42,828 nucleotides of DNA from Bacteroidaceae bacterium. GTDB lineage: Bacteria; Bacteroidota; Bacteroidia; Bacteroidales; Bacteroidaceae. A program made the translations under genes and the position numbers. Position 1 is the stretch's first letter, and every line of letters begins with the position of its first letter. Where the stretch lies: contig JAFZSP010000045.1 in assembly GCA_017619335.1 (NCBI GenBank), positions 1-42,828 of the forward strand, given 5' to 3'. This document shows positions 32,151 through 40,689 of the stretch, piece after piece. Under the pieces are notes generated by a model. That model did not search any database and was not told where the DNA came from. It saw only the letters and a list, made by a program, of their open reading frames with translations.

Positions 32151-32181
32151 CAAAATTACTGCTTTTCCGCGAGTTGGCCAA
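32151..32181 (-). promoter_or_regulatory. Promoter of gyrA
   Basis: On the minus strand: TTG (32179-32181), 20 nt, TAATTTTG (32151-32158). Confidence 0.7.
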
Positions 32182-32221
32182 ATCTTTCGCGTAAAAAGTC
32201 GTTAAAACGAAGAAAAATGCA

Positions 32222-32229
32222 TACCTTTG
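32222..32229 (+). promoter_or_regulatory. -7 box of the CstA-type gene
   Basis: TACCTTTG at 32222-32229, about 48 nt before the ATG at 32278. The -33 position is only GTTAAA, a weak match. It is back to back with the gyrA promoter. Confidence 0.6.
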
Positions 32230-32277
32230 CGGCCGAAAACGAGAAAAGAAAGCAATTAAAATAAAAAGGTAAAGACA

Positions 32278-33771
32278 ATGATCAGTTTTACATTGAGTGT
32301 GGTAGCCTTGTTTGTGGGCTACCTGATTTATGGCCGTGTGGTGGAACGCATCTTTGGTCCCGACGACCGTGAGACACCTGCTATCCGCAAGGCGGACAAG
32401 GTGGATTATATCGTGTTGCCGTCCTGGCGCATCTTCATGATTCAGTTCCTGAATATAGCTGGCACTGGTCCCATTTTCGGAGCCATTATGGGTATGTGGT
32501 TCGGTCCTGCCGCCTATCTGTGGATTGTTTTTGGTTGCATTTTTGGCGGTGCCGTGCATGATTATCTCAGCGGTATGTTGTCCCTGCGTCATGACGGTTG
32601 CGGTCTGGCAGAACTCACGGGTCTTTACCTGGGCGGCACTGCCCGCAAAGCCCTCATATTCTTCACCATGCTGATGATGATGCTGGTGGGAGCATTCTTT
32701 GTCTATTGCCCAGCCCTCATTCTCAGTGGTATCTGGGGCGAGAAAATGATGTGGGTGGTGCTCATCTTCATCTACTACGTGGCCACGACCATGATGCCCA
32801 TTGACAAAGTCATCGGAAAAGTCTATCCCGCTTTTGCGCTTTCCATGCTTTTCATGGTTGTCGCCATTGGTGCGGTGCTGCTTGTCAAGCAGCCAGTTCT
32901 GCCTGAGGTTTGGGACGGTTTGGGCAACTGGGGAGCCGAGCGTCTGGGACTGAAACAGCCCCTCTTCCCTGCCCTTTTCGTGACCATCGCCTGCGGTGCT
33001 GTCAGCGGATTCCACGCCACACAGTCTCCCATGATGGCACGATGCATGAAGAGCGAACGTCAGGGCCGCCCCATCTTTTATGGTGCCATGGTTACCGAGG
33101 GGTTGGTGGCGCTGGTCTGGGCAACGATTTCCAGCTATTTCTTCTTTGCCGACGGCTGGCGTGACGTCTGTACGCCAGAAGTGGTGCAGCAGTTCACCGC
33201 TGGAGCCGACGGCCTGCTGCATGCAGGAGATGGTCGCACGCTCATTCAGTTCTTCGATGCCCCCACCGTCGTCACCACCATCTGTTCCTCTTGGCTTGGA
33301 ATAGCCGGTAGCATTTTGGCCTTGTTAGGTGTCGTGGCTGCTCCCATCACTACTGGTGGCAGCAGTTTCCGTACGGCTCGTCTCATCCTCTCAGAATCCC
33401 TGGGCCTGAAACAAACCCGTGCCCGTGACCGTCTGCTGCTCAGCCTTCCTGTCTTTGCTGCAGGTATCGCGTTGTTAGCCTGGCAGATAGGCAACCCCAG
33501 CGGTTTCAGCACCGTGTGGCAGTACGTGGCTTGGGGCACGCAGCTGATGGCGGCTGTCACCCTATGGGTTTGCACCGTCTATCTCTCGCGCGTACATATA
33601 TTATATGTGGTCACGCTCCTGCCCGCGATCTTCATGACAATGGTGGTGAGTGACTTCTTCTTCGTCTCCCCCACCATTTGCGGCCTTCCAGAGCTGACTT
33701 CTCTGCTGCTGGCTGGTGTCATCACCCTGACCTGCATCGTCACTTTTATCCTTTCACGCCGGAAGAAATAG
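32278..33771 (+). CDS. cstA: CstA-family carbon-starvation transporter
   Basis: An inner-membrane transporter of the CstA family, whose studied members import peptides or pyruvate. About a dozen membrane helices are visible. The family pattern is seen in LPSWRIFMIQFLNIAGTGPIFGAIMGMWFGPAAYLWIVFGCIFGGAVHDYLSGMLSLRHDG (about residues 47-109) and GAVSGFHATQSPMMARCM. At 497 residues it is shorter than the E. coli protein (about 700), as is usual in Bacteroidetes. Its stop codon directly abuts the stop of the converging adaptor gene, with no base between. Substrate not predictable. Confidence 0.88.
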   Translation: MISFTLSVVALFVGYLIYGRVVERIFGPDDRETPAIRKADKVDYIVLPSWRIFMIQFLNIAGTGPIFGAIMGMWFGPAAYLWIVFGCIFGGAVHDYLSGMLSLRHDGCGLAELTGLYLGGTARKALIFFTMLMMMLVGAFFVYCPALILSGIWGEKMMWVVLIFIYYVATTMMPIDKVIGKVYPAFALSMLFMVVAIGAVLLVKQPVLPEVWDGLGNWGAERLGLKQPLFPALFVTIACGAVSGFHATQSPMMARCMKSERQGRPIFYGAMVTEGLVALVWATISSYFFFADGWRDVCTPEVVQQFTAGADGLLHAGDGRTLIQFFDAPTVVTTICSSWLGIAGSILALLGVVAAPITTGGSSFRTARLILSESLGLKQTRARDRLLLSLPVFAAGIALLAWQIGNPSGFSTVWQYVAWGTQLMAAVTLWVCTVYLSRVHILYVVTLLPAIFMTMVVSDFFFVSPTICGLPELTSLLLAGVITLTCIVTFILSRRKK

Positions 33772-34905
33772 TTACTTCTCGGTGTCCTTGACGATGACGC
33801 TGCCACGTACGGTCTCGTCCTCCTTCAGGCCTTTCTTGATTTCTATATTGATGCCGTCTGAGAGGCCGGTCTTCACTTCGCGACGCTCGTAGGTGGGCTC
33901 CTTTGCCTTCGGATTCTGGAGTACATAGACAAAGGTGCTGTCGCCACTGAACTCGATGGCTGCCTCTGGGATGGTGAGCACATGCGGCGCTTCTTCCAGG
34001 ACGATATTGGCCGTAGCGCTGTAACCGCTGCGAATCAGAGGTGCTTTCCCTCCAATGGAATCAGCAGGAACATGCACAGCAGCCTTGATTTCAAACTGGT
34101 TGGCACCGCCGGTGGTGGCTGTGGCCTTCGGACTGATATACTCCAGGGCAGCAGTGAAGTTCAGGTCTTGCAGGGCACCAATGGTGATTTGCATGGGCAT
34201 TCCGGCCGTGAGGCGTCCCACTTCTGTCTCGTCAATATTGCCTCTGAAAATGAGGTTACTCATGTCTGCCACAGAAGCGATGGTGGTACCGTCATTGAAG
34301 GTGTTGCTGAGTATCACGGAATTACCCACCTTCACTGGGATATCCAGGATGATGCCGCTGATGGTGCTGCGGACGAGGGTGTTACTGCTGTTGGCGTTGC
34401 TGGCGGAGACACCGTCACGGGTCAGTTCCAACTGTTCCTGTGCGATAGTGGCTTCCTCGCGAGCCTGGTTATAGGTCTGGCGCACTTTCTCGTAGTCGTT
34501 GGCAGAAATCAAACCTTTGTCATAGAGGCTCTTCTGGCGCTCATAATCCGTCTTGGCCTGATCCAGGTTCAAGCGGGAAAGGCGCACGCGGCTCTCGGCA
34601 GAAGCCAGCTGATTCATATCGGGTATCACTTTCAGTTTGGCAATGACTTCACCGGCCTGCACGCGCTGACCTGCTTCCTTCAGCAGTTCGGTGATGATGC
34701 CGCTAATCTGTGGTTTCACGGCCACCTCGTCACGCGGTTCAATCTTTCCTGTGACCACCGTGGTCTTGCGCAGGTCCATGACAGTGGGCGACAGTGTTTC
34801 ATAGCTCACTGGTTTGGGAAGTGAGTTGATATAGAGGAACACGAAGGTTCCGACAAAGAGAACAACCGCAAGGGCCGAAAAAAACAAGCGAAAAAACTTT
34901 TTCAT
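33772..34905 (-). CDS. Periplasmic adaptor (membrane-fusion) protein, MacA/HlyD type
   Basis: The protein links inner-membrane ABC permeases to an outer-membrane channel. It starts with a membrane anchor (about residues 5-25). A split biotinyl-lipoyl-like domain follows (KPQISGIITELLKEAGQRVQAGEVIAKL and later STISGIILDIPVKVGNSV), with a helical hairpin of about 75 residues between (SAESRVRLSRLNLDQAKTDYERQKSLYDKGLIS). Beta-barrel and membrane-proximal domains end the protein. It is the last gene of the four-gene export operon, 27 bp after the second permease. No TolC-like gene is present in the window, so the outer channel must be encoded elsewhere. Confidence 0.9.
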   Translation of the reverse strand: MKKFFRLFFSALAVVLFVGTFVFLYINSLPKPVSYETLSPTVMDLRKTTVVTGKIEPRDEVAVKPQISGIITELLKEAGQRVQAGEVIAKLKVIPDMNQLASAESRVRLSRLNLDQAKTDYERQKSLYDKGLISANDYEKVRQTYNQAREEATIAQEQLELTRDGVSASNANSSNTLVRSTISGIILDIPVKVGNSVILSNTFNDGTTIASVADMSNLIFRGNIDETEVGRLTAGMPMQITIGALQDLNFTAALEYISPKATATTGGANQFEIKAAVHVPADSIGGKAPLIRSGYSATANIVLEEAPHVLTIPEAAIEFSGDSTFVYVLQNPKAKEPTYERREVKTGLSDGINIEIKKGLKEDETVRGSVIVKDTEK

Positions 34906-34932
34906 CTTTATTGAGGGGGTTGATTATCATAT

Positions 34933-36177
34933 TTATTCTTCTCTCATGGCATCTACTGGTTTAATGGACATTGCCCTGCCGGCAGGTGCCAGTCCGGCAA
35001 GGACACCGAGGGCAGCCAGGAGCACTGCGGCACCGATGGCAGTCCAGAAGGAGACTTGGAAATGACTCTTAACAATGCCGTCCTCTGTGAAACCCATCTC
35101 CATCATCTGAAGAATGAGGACGGCAAAAACGATACCACTCATTCCAGAGACAGCCGTCAGAAGGATACTCTCGGAGATAATCTGCGAGAGTATCACTCGT
35201 GGCGTGGCGCCTATGGCCCGTCGGATTCCAATCTCCGTCGTGCGCTCTTTCACGGTGACCATCATGATGTTGGACACGCCAATGGCGCCTGCCAACAGCG
35301 TTCCGATTCCCACGAGCCAGATGAGCAGATCCACGCCCGAGAAGAGACTGTCCAAGAGGCCAAAGAGCACTTCGGTGTTGAAGACCGTGACGGCTTTCTC
35401 GTCGGTGGGGTCAATATCGTGTCCACGGGCAATGACCTCCCGAATTCGGGGAGTGATGTCACTGATGGCAACGCCGGGGCGGGCTGTAATCGCGATGAGA
35501 TCTATACTCTGTCCCATATTGAACGCCCGCTGCATGAGCGAGAGAGGAATGGAAATGGCCTCGTCTGAGGAGCCATTGATATTCATGTTGCTCTCTTTGT
35601 AATCCACACCGATCACGGTGTAGTAGGCCGAATCCAGCCGGATCATCTGTCCACAGGGGTCGCCGCCCTTGGGGAAGAGTGTCTTATACACGCGCTTTCC
35701 TATCACACAGACCTTGCGCTGCTGGGCGATATCCATATCATTGAGGAAACGGCCATAGAACAGCGTGGGGGCTTCCACTTTGGCATACTCTGGCAAGAGA
35801 CCTTTCACATTGGCATTGAACTTGTTTTCGCCGTTGACAGCCTGCACGCCCCACTTGGAAGCGATGGGTGAAATGACATCCAACTGCGGCACCTGTTCCC
35901 GCAGACGATCCATATCTCCTGTGGTGAGTGTCCACCAGCGTCCCTTGCGGAAGCCGTGATAGGGTTTCGTCGTCTGCTGCTCAAAGATAATCGCAGAGTT
36001 GGTGGCAAAGCCCGCGAAGTTATTGTTCAGCAGTTCCTTCATACCAGCGCCGCCGCCCATCAGGGCCACAAGCATGAAGACGCCCCAGAACACACCGAAT
36101 CCCGTGAGGAAGGAGCGTGTCTTGTTGCGCAGGAGGGTCTGCAGCAGTTCGTGATAGGTGTCGAGGTCTATTTTCAT
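34933..36177 (-). CDS. ABC transporter permease, MacB/FtsX type (second)
   Basis: 414 residues with the MacB layout: an N-terminal membrane helix (FLTGFGVFWGVFMLVALMGGG, about 20-40), a large periplasmic core domain (about 45-270), then three FtsX-type helices (LLIWLVGIGTLLAGAIGVSNIMMVTVKERTTEIGIRRAIGA and following). The ATPase is encoded separately. It starts 8 bp after the first permease and is a diverged paralogue of it, so the complex is probably a heterodimer. Substrate unknown; MacB-type systems export peptides, lipoproteins, heme precursors or drugs. Confidence 0.9.
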   Translation of the reverse strand: MKIDLDTYHELLQTLLRNKTRSFLTGFGVFWGVFMLVALMGGGAGMKELLNNNFAGFATNSAIIFEQQTTKPYHGFRKGRWWTLTTGDMDRLREQVPQLDVISPIASKWGVQAVNGENKFNANVKGLLPEYAKVEAPTLFYGRFLNDMDIAQQRKVCVIGKRVYKTLFPKGGDPCGQMIRLDSAYYTVIGVDYKESNMNINGSSDEAISIPLSLMQRAFNMGQSIDLIAITARPGVAISDITPRIREVIARGHDIDPTDEKAVTVFNTEVLFGLLDSLFSGVDLLIWLVGIGTLLAGAIGVSNIMMVTVKERTTEIGIRRAIGATPRVILSQIISESILLTAVSGMSGIVFAVLILQMMEMGFTEDGIVKSHFQVSFWTAIGAAVLLAALGVLAGLAPAGRAMSIKPVDAMREE

Positions 36178-36185
36178 TTTGATGA

Positions 36186-37442
36186 TTATTCTGCGCGGAG
36201 CGCTTCTATGGGTCTGATTTTGGCGGCTTTAAGGGCAGGCATGAGACCTGCAATAGTTCCAGCGATGATGAGGACGAGTGTGACACCGAAGCAGGTGCCG
36301 AGGCTCACCGTGGGATCCACGAAGACGGTGGCGGTGAAGAGTCCCGTCTCAATGGGCTTGGAGCCGAGGGTGGCATCCATATAGAGGTTGGCACCGATCC
36401 CCAAAAGCATCCCGATGTATCCGAAGAAGCCTGTGACCACGATGCTCTCTGTGATAATGATGCGCAGAATACTGGCAGGCGAGGCCCCGATGGCTTTGCG
36501 GATGCCGAACTCACGAGTGCGCTCGCGTACCGTTATTAACATGATATTGGACACACCCACGATGCCGCTCAGCAGGGTGAAGAGTCCGATTATCCACAGC
36601 GCAGTGCGGATAATATTCATTCCCTGCGCCATCTGCATGGCTTGGGTGAAACGGTTCCAGATCCAGATGGCGTCTTCGTCGTCGGGTGCCGCGCGGTGCT
36701 GGCGATTGATGGTGGCACGATAGCGCTTTTCGAAGTCTTCGTTCTCCTGCTCGGTCTCTAAACCATGGAACGTGAAGACGATGCGCCTCATTTTGTCACC
36801 TCGGTTATAGATGGCCTGCACAGTGGTGAAAGGCATGTGAACATCTGTGCTCATGCGGCTCTTGTCCTCCTGTTCTATCCCAATCACGGTGAACGCCATC
36901 TGCCCCACTTTCACCGTCTGTCCCAGCAGGGCACGAGGATTGTGGGGAATCAGTTCGCGGGCCTGGTTCTCTGGGATAATCAGCACCTTGCGGCGGTCAC
37001 GGATATCTATTTCGTTGATGAAGCGCCCTGCCACCAGTTTGGTCTTATTGATTTCTGCATCAATGGGATAGACTCCACGCAGGCTACTGCTGACGTAGTT
37101 CTCTCCGTAGGTGATGGTGGCACCGCCCTCATAAAGGATGCCTCCGGCCTTTTCTATGTTTTGGGTGAAGCGGGTCTGTGTGGTCTTTAAGTCGTTGTTG
37201 TCCAATTGGACGTCGCGTCCTTCCTTCAGACCGTCGTAGGCCTTGGATGTCATCCCGCCAAAGACCATCATGGAGTTGTCCACATAGTCATCGCTGTTGG
37301 CCTGCTGTGCATTGATGAGCCCATTGCCGGCTCCCAGCAGCACGATGAGCATGAAGATGCCCCACGCCACAGCGAATCCCGTGAGCGAGGTGCGCAATTT
37401 GTTGCGCTGCGTGGTCTGCCAGATTTCACTCAATAACTCCAT
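36186..37442 (-). CDS. ABC transporter permease, MacB/FtsX type (first)
   Basis: 418 residues, same layout as the other permease: N-terminal helix (LTGFAVAWGIFMLIVLLGAG), periplasmic core, then GLFTLLSGIVGVSNIMLITVRERTREFGIRKAIGA and two more helices. Its start overlaps the end of the ATPase gene by 17 bp, so translation is coupled. The two permeases share motifs but differ enough to suggest distinct halves of one transporter. Confidence 0.9.
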   Translation of the reverse strand: MELLSEIWQTTQRNKLRTSLTGFAVAWGIFMLIVLLGAGNGLINAQQANSDDYVDNSMMVFGGMTSKAYDGLKEGRDVQLDNNDLKTTQTRFTQNIEKAGGILYEGGATITYGENYVSSSLRGVYPIDAEINKTKLVAGRFINEIDIRDRRKVLIIPENQARELIPHNPRALLGQTVKVGQMAFTVIGIEQEDKSRMSTDVHMPFTTVQAIYNRGDKMRRIVFTFHGLETEQENEDFEKRYRATINRQHRAAPDDEDAIWIWNRFTQAMQMAQGMNIIRTALWIIGLFTLLSGIVGVSNIMLITVRERTREFGIRKAIGASPASILRIIITESIVVTGFFGYIGMLLGIGANLYMDATLGSKPIETGLFTATVFVDPTVSLGTCFGVTLVLIIAGTIAGLMPALKAAKIRPIEALRAE

Positions 37443-38085
37443 CCTTGATGCGGATTATGCGGTTGGTCTGTGCTGCCACATTGGGGTCGTGGGTCACGAT
37501 AATCATGGTGATGTGTTCCTCGCGGTTCAGTCGCTTGAGCAGTTCCATCACCTCTATACCCGTCTTGGAGTCCAGTGCTCCCGTGGGTTCATCGGCCAGG
37601 ATGATTTGGGGACGAGTGACCAGGGCACGGGCGATGGCCACACGCTGTCGCTGTCCTCCCGACATCTCGTTGGGGTAATGAGCAGCCCAGTCTGTGAGCC
37701 CCATCTTCTCCAGCTCGTCCATGGCCATCTGGTGACGTTTGCGCCTGCTGACACCTTGGTAGAACAGGGGCAGTTCCACATTCTCCACGGCGGTCTTGAA
37801 GCTGATGAGGTTGAAGCTCTGGAAGATGAAACCAATCATACGGTTGCGGTACTCGGCGGCACGGGTCTCGCTGAGGTTCTTGATGAGTGTGCCGGCCAGA
37901 TGGTACTCGCCCTCGTCGTAGTCATCCAAGATGCCTAATATATTTAATAAGGTGCTCTTGCCAGAACCTGATGCACCCATTATACTGACCAGCTCTCCCT
38001 CGGCAATGTCGAGGTCGATGCCTTTCAGCACATGCAGCGGCTGGGCGCCGGCGTAGGTCTTATGAACGTTTCGTAATTTAATCAC
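37426..38085 (-). CDS. ABC transporter ATPase (MacB/LolD family)
   Basis: 219 residues with Walker A GASGSGKST, Q-loop in FQSFNLI, signature MSGGQRQRVAIARAL, Walker B IILADEPTGALD and switch His in VTHDPNV. It is the short ATPase of the LolD/MacB class that energises the two FtsX-type permeases encoded next. First gene of the operon. Its leader carries a 105-nt heptanucleotide tract directly before the start codon. Confidence 0.93.
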   Translation of the reverse strand: MIKLRNVHKTYAGAQPLHVLKGIDLDIAEGELVSIMGASGSGKSTLLNILGILDDYDEGEYHLAGTLIKNLSETRAAEYRNRMIGFIFQSFNLISFKTAVENVELPLFYQGVSRRKRHQMAMDELEKMGLTDWAAHYPNEMSGGQRQRVAIARALVTRPQIILADEPTGALDSKTGIEVMELLKRLNREEHITMIIVTHDPNVAAQTNRIIRIKDGVIE

Positions 38086-38094
38086 TATAGTATC

Positions 38095-38199
38095 TTGTAA
38101 CTTGAAACCTGAAACCTGAATCTTGAATCTTGAAACCTGAAACCTGAATCTTGAAACCTGAATCTTGAAACCTGAAACCTGAATCTTGAAACCTGAATC
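38095..38199 (-). repeat. Fifteen-unit heptanucleotide tract in the ABC operon leader
   Basis: Plus-strand units of 7 nt with consensus YTGAAWC: TTGTAAC, TTGAAAC, CTGAAAC, CTGAATC, TTGAATC, and so on, ending CTGAATC at 38199. No base breaks the period of 7 for 105 nt. A higher-order 21-nt pattern (TTGAAAC CTGAAAC CTGAATC) recurs. It lies between the predicted promoter (38226-38233) and the ATG at 38085. Confidence 0.92.
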
Positions 38200-38225
38200 T
38201 TTGCAGTGTTTGCGTAAATCGGGCG

Positions 38226-38233
38226 CAAAGGTA
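38226..38233 (-). promoter_or_regulatory. -7 box of the ABC export operon
   Basis: TACCTTTG on the minus strand, about 140 nt before the ATG at 38085. No clear -33 TTG. Transcription would run through the heptanucleotide tract. Confidence 0.55.
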
Positions 38234-38468
38234 CTGCTTCTTTACGTCTTAGACGAAAAAGAAGTGTGAAAAGTTGCAATCACCATCATAAACTTTGTGA
38301 ATAACGGTCTCTTTCACCATAAAGACCTGTCATTGGGGGCCGTTCACCGTAGGCACTCTCCCAAATAGAGAGGGTGTCTTTTACCCGTCCGTCCTTCGCA
38401 GGTTTTGTTTTCCCAATAAGTCAAAGAGCGAATGTCAAATAAATGCGCGCTGTTGTTGTTTGACGGTG

Positions 38469-38499
38469 CAAAGATACGACTTTTTTTCCAAATTACCAA
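38469..38499 (-). promoter_or_regulatory. Upstream promoter pointing toward the ABC operon
   Basis: On the minus strand: TTGG (CAA complement at 38497-38499), 20 nt, TATCTTTG (38469-38476). No supported gene follows directly. The early transcript contains GCTCTTTGACTTATTGGG (minus strand, about 38413-38430), which resembles the boxA-like leader of Bacteroidales rRNA operons. Confidence 0.55.
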
Positions 38500-38610
38500 A
38501 CTTTCTGACATCTTTTTTTCATTCAATGTGCTTTTTTCAACAGCCTCACAATCAGGAGGAAAATCAAAAACCTTAGTGCATATTGTCCTGTCATCAACAA
38601 TGTGCACACG

Positions 38611-38804
38611 CCGCTACACCGCTACACCGCTACACCGCTACATTTGGTTTTTCGCCAATTCCGCCCCAATTTCCCTTCATCAAAATTTTATATTTTATAT
38701 ATTATAATATAAATATTATAATATATAAAATATAAAGCAGATTTCACCCGTTTTTGCAGCCGATAATTGCTTTTTGCAAATGTAGCGGTGTAGCGGTGTA
38801 GCGG
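38611..38804. repeat. Nested palindrome with 8-nt tandem units in its arms
   Basis: Outer arms: four CCGCTACA units (38611-38642) and three TGTAGCGG units (38781-38804); 28 bp are perfectly complementary (38619-38646 with 38777-38804). Inner arms: a 22-bp perfect AT-only inverted repeat (38687-38708 with 38715-38736) around ATAAAT. No gene inside. Confidence 0.88.
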
Positions 38805-38851
38805 TGTGCTTTCCACCCCGTGCTTTTTTGCGTGCTTTTTTTCCAAAATAA

Positions 38852-39140
38852 TTTGGTGGATTCAGAATAATATTGTAACTTCGCACCGTGAAAGAGGAAC
38901 ACCCCGCACCTCACAGCTTCTCCTCCCGACGCTAAGCGCGCAGCGTCCCGTGGAAAAGCCCTTTGCGGCCAGACGAAGGGGCCAATTCGTCCAGACGCGA
39001 AGCTCCCAAGGGCGGGTGCCTCCCCCACAAGCGATCTTTGACTTCATTTATAATAAGGTACCCGCGCGACAGCAACTCAGACCCTCGAAACCAGGAACCA
39101 GCACTCGGGCTTACTCGCATGCCTCTTCAAGAAACCTTAG
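38852..39140 (+). ncRNA. GC-rich segment behind a promoter, possible non-coding transcript
   Basis: A promoter-like pair TTTG (38852-38855), 20 nt, TAACTTCG (38876-38883; one mismatch to TAnnTTTG) precedes a GC-rich stretch (38884-39110) that stands out from the AT-rich surroundings. Several frames are open on both strands, but none has recognisable motifs or a proper start context. No clear terminator is seen. It may be an RNA or a repeated extragenic element; the call is tentative. The rest of 38234-38610 holds only the minus-strand promoter. Confidence 0.3.
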
Positions 39141-39147
39141 ACAATAA

Positions 39148-40602
39148 TTATTTCCCCAAACCCGTCTGGTGTGCAATGGTGAGGAGAATGTCACCCTCGC
39201 GCAGCTCCAGGGTGCCGTTGGGGACGATGAAACTGCCTGCCCGTTTAATCATAATAACAAGCGTTCCCCGCGGAAAATGCATATCGGCCAGATGGTTACC
39301 TTCGGAAAGGTCGGCGGCAGTGAGCGTCTGTTCAGAGAGCTGAGAGTCCAGCTCATCGGGCAGCTCCAGACCAAACTCGTTACCTTCACGTGGCTCCTGG
39401 GTGGCCAGACCCAGCCAGCGTGCACAGGCCGTGATGGTGGTGCCCTGCAGGGATAGGGACAGTAGCGTGATGACGAAAACGACGTTGAAGAGGAAGTCTG
39501 CATCCTCAATGCCGGCAATGACAGGATAGGTGGCAAAGATGATAGGCACAGCGCCACGGAGTCCTACCCAGGAGAGGAACACCTTGGCCTTCGCAGGCAC
39601 ATGGAAAGGTTGCAGACAAAGGAACACGGAGATGGGGCGGGCCACGAACATCATGAAAACCCCAATGGCAGCGGCCACCGGCAGCACATGCAACATCTCA
39701 CCGGGGTTCACCAGCAACCCCAGCGTGAGGAACATCACAATCTGTAGCAGCCATGTGATGCCCTGCATGAAAGTCTTAGTCTCACGACGGTAGGACAAAC
39801 GGCTGTTGCCGGCCACCAGTCCAGACACATAAACAGCCAGATAGCCATTACCTTGCAACATGTCTGTGAAGGTGAAGATGATGAGGATGGAGCACAGCAC
39901 CATGATCGGGTACAGGGCGGCATTGGGGAGATTGATGCGGTTCACCATCCACACCAGTGCCCGGCCAAAGAGATAGCCCAGCAGCCCTCCCACGGCCAGT
40001 TGCCCCACAATCTTGGTGGCTAAGGTCATCGGAGATAACTCGCCCGCCGAGACAATCGAATCCACCAGCGCAATGGTGAGCACATAGGCCATAGGGTCGT
40101 TGGAGCCGCTTTCCAGTTCCAGAGTGGGCCGCAGGTTGTGTTGCAGACCGATTCCCTGGGAACGAAGCAGATTGAACACCGATGCGGAGTCTGTGGAAGA
40201 CATCGTGGCGGCCAGCAGCATGGACAAGGGCAGTGATAGACCTATGTCCAGGCGCGTCCACTGGGACAGGTAGAAGATGAGCAGCCCCGTGATGCCTGTG
40301 GTCAGGATGACGCCCACCGTGGAAAGGACAAGACCCTGAGCCAGAACTGGTTCGATATCACGGCGCTTGGTATCCATACCCCCAGAGAACAAGATGACGC
40401 TCAGAGAGAGCATCCCGATTAGTTGTGCATCCTCGTGGCTGCTGAATTCCAGTCCCAGACCGTCACTGCCAAAGAGCATTCCGGTGAATAGAAAAAGAAG
40501 CAGTGTGGGCACACCAAAGCGGTAGCCCCACTTGCTGATGATGATGCTCGCCAAGATGAGAACAGCGCCCAGAAAGAAAATGTTTTCGGGTGTGAAAGAC
40601 AT
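39148..40602 (-). CDS. CPA1-type potassium(sodium)/proton antiporter with TrkA_C domain
   Basis: 484 residues. About twelve membrane helices form the CPA1/NhaP antiporter core, with motifs GMLFGSDGLGL, AATMSSTDSASVF (the ion-binding Asp region), LELESGSNDPMAYVL and LSWVGLRGAVPI. The last 75 residues form a cytoplasmic TrkA_C/RCK-C domain (LPDELDSQLSEQTLTAADLSEGNHLADMHFPRGTLVIMIKR), the layout of K+/H+ antiporters such as NhaP2. It exchanges cations for protons to regulate pH or turgor; the ion is inferred from the domain layout. It stands alone behind a hairpin. Confidence 0.9.
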   Translation of the reverse strand: MSFTPENIFFLGAVLILASIIISKWGYRFGVPTLLLFLFTGMLFGSDGLGLEFSSHEDAQLIGMLSLSVILFSGGMDTKRRDIEPVLAQGLVLSTVGVILTTGITGLLIFYLSQWTRLDIGLSLPLSMLLAATMSSTDSASVFNLLRSQGIGLQHNLRPTLELESGSNDPMAYVLTIALVDSIVSAGELSPMTLATKIVGQLAVGGLLGYLFGRALVWMVNRINLPNAALYPIMVLCSILIIFTFTDMLQGNGYLAVYVSGLVAGNSRLSYRRETKTFMQGITWLLQIVMFLTLGLLVNPGEMLHVLPVAAAIGVFMMFVARPISVFLCLQPFHVPAKAKVFLSWVGLRGAVPIIFATYPVIAGIEDADFLFNVVFVITLLSLSLQGTTITACARWLGLATQEPREGNEFGLELPDELDSQLSEQTLTAADLSEGNHLADMHFPRGTLVIMIKRAGSFIVPNGTLELREGDILLTIAHQTGLGK

Positions 40603-40646
40603 GAGGTGGAAAAAATGTTTAAGAGTTTTTTGGTTTTGTGCCTGAA

Positions 40647-40682
40647 AGGCCGCTCCGCCTTCATGTGAAAGCGAAACGGCCT
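40647..40682 (-). terminator. Hairpin after the 130-residue protein gene
   Basis: AGGCCG (40647-40652) and CGGCCT (40677-40682) close a longer imperfect stem with CGC/GCG and TT/AA pairs inside. On the minus strand only TTTC follows, so termination may be partial and could allow readthrough to the antiporter gene. Confidence 0.5.
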
Positions 40683-40689
40683 GAGAGTA

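Noticed and set aside
32122..33222. 366-codon open frame on the minus strand
   Set aside because: Mirror of the CstA-type gene; His-rich, motif-free translation, and it overlaps the gyrA promoter.
38744..39028. 94-codon frame on the minus strand in the GC-rich island
   Set aside because: It runs through the TGTAGCGG tandem units and has competing open frames on both strands, so repeat-derived open frame is more likely than protein.
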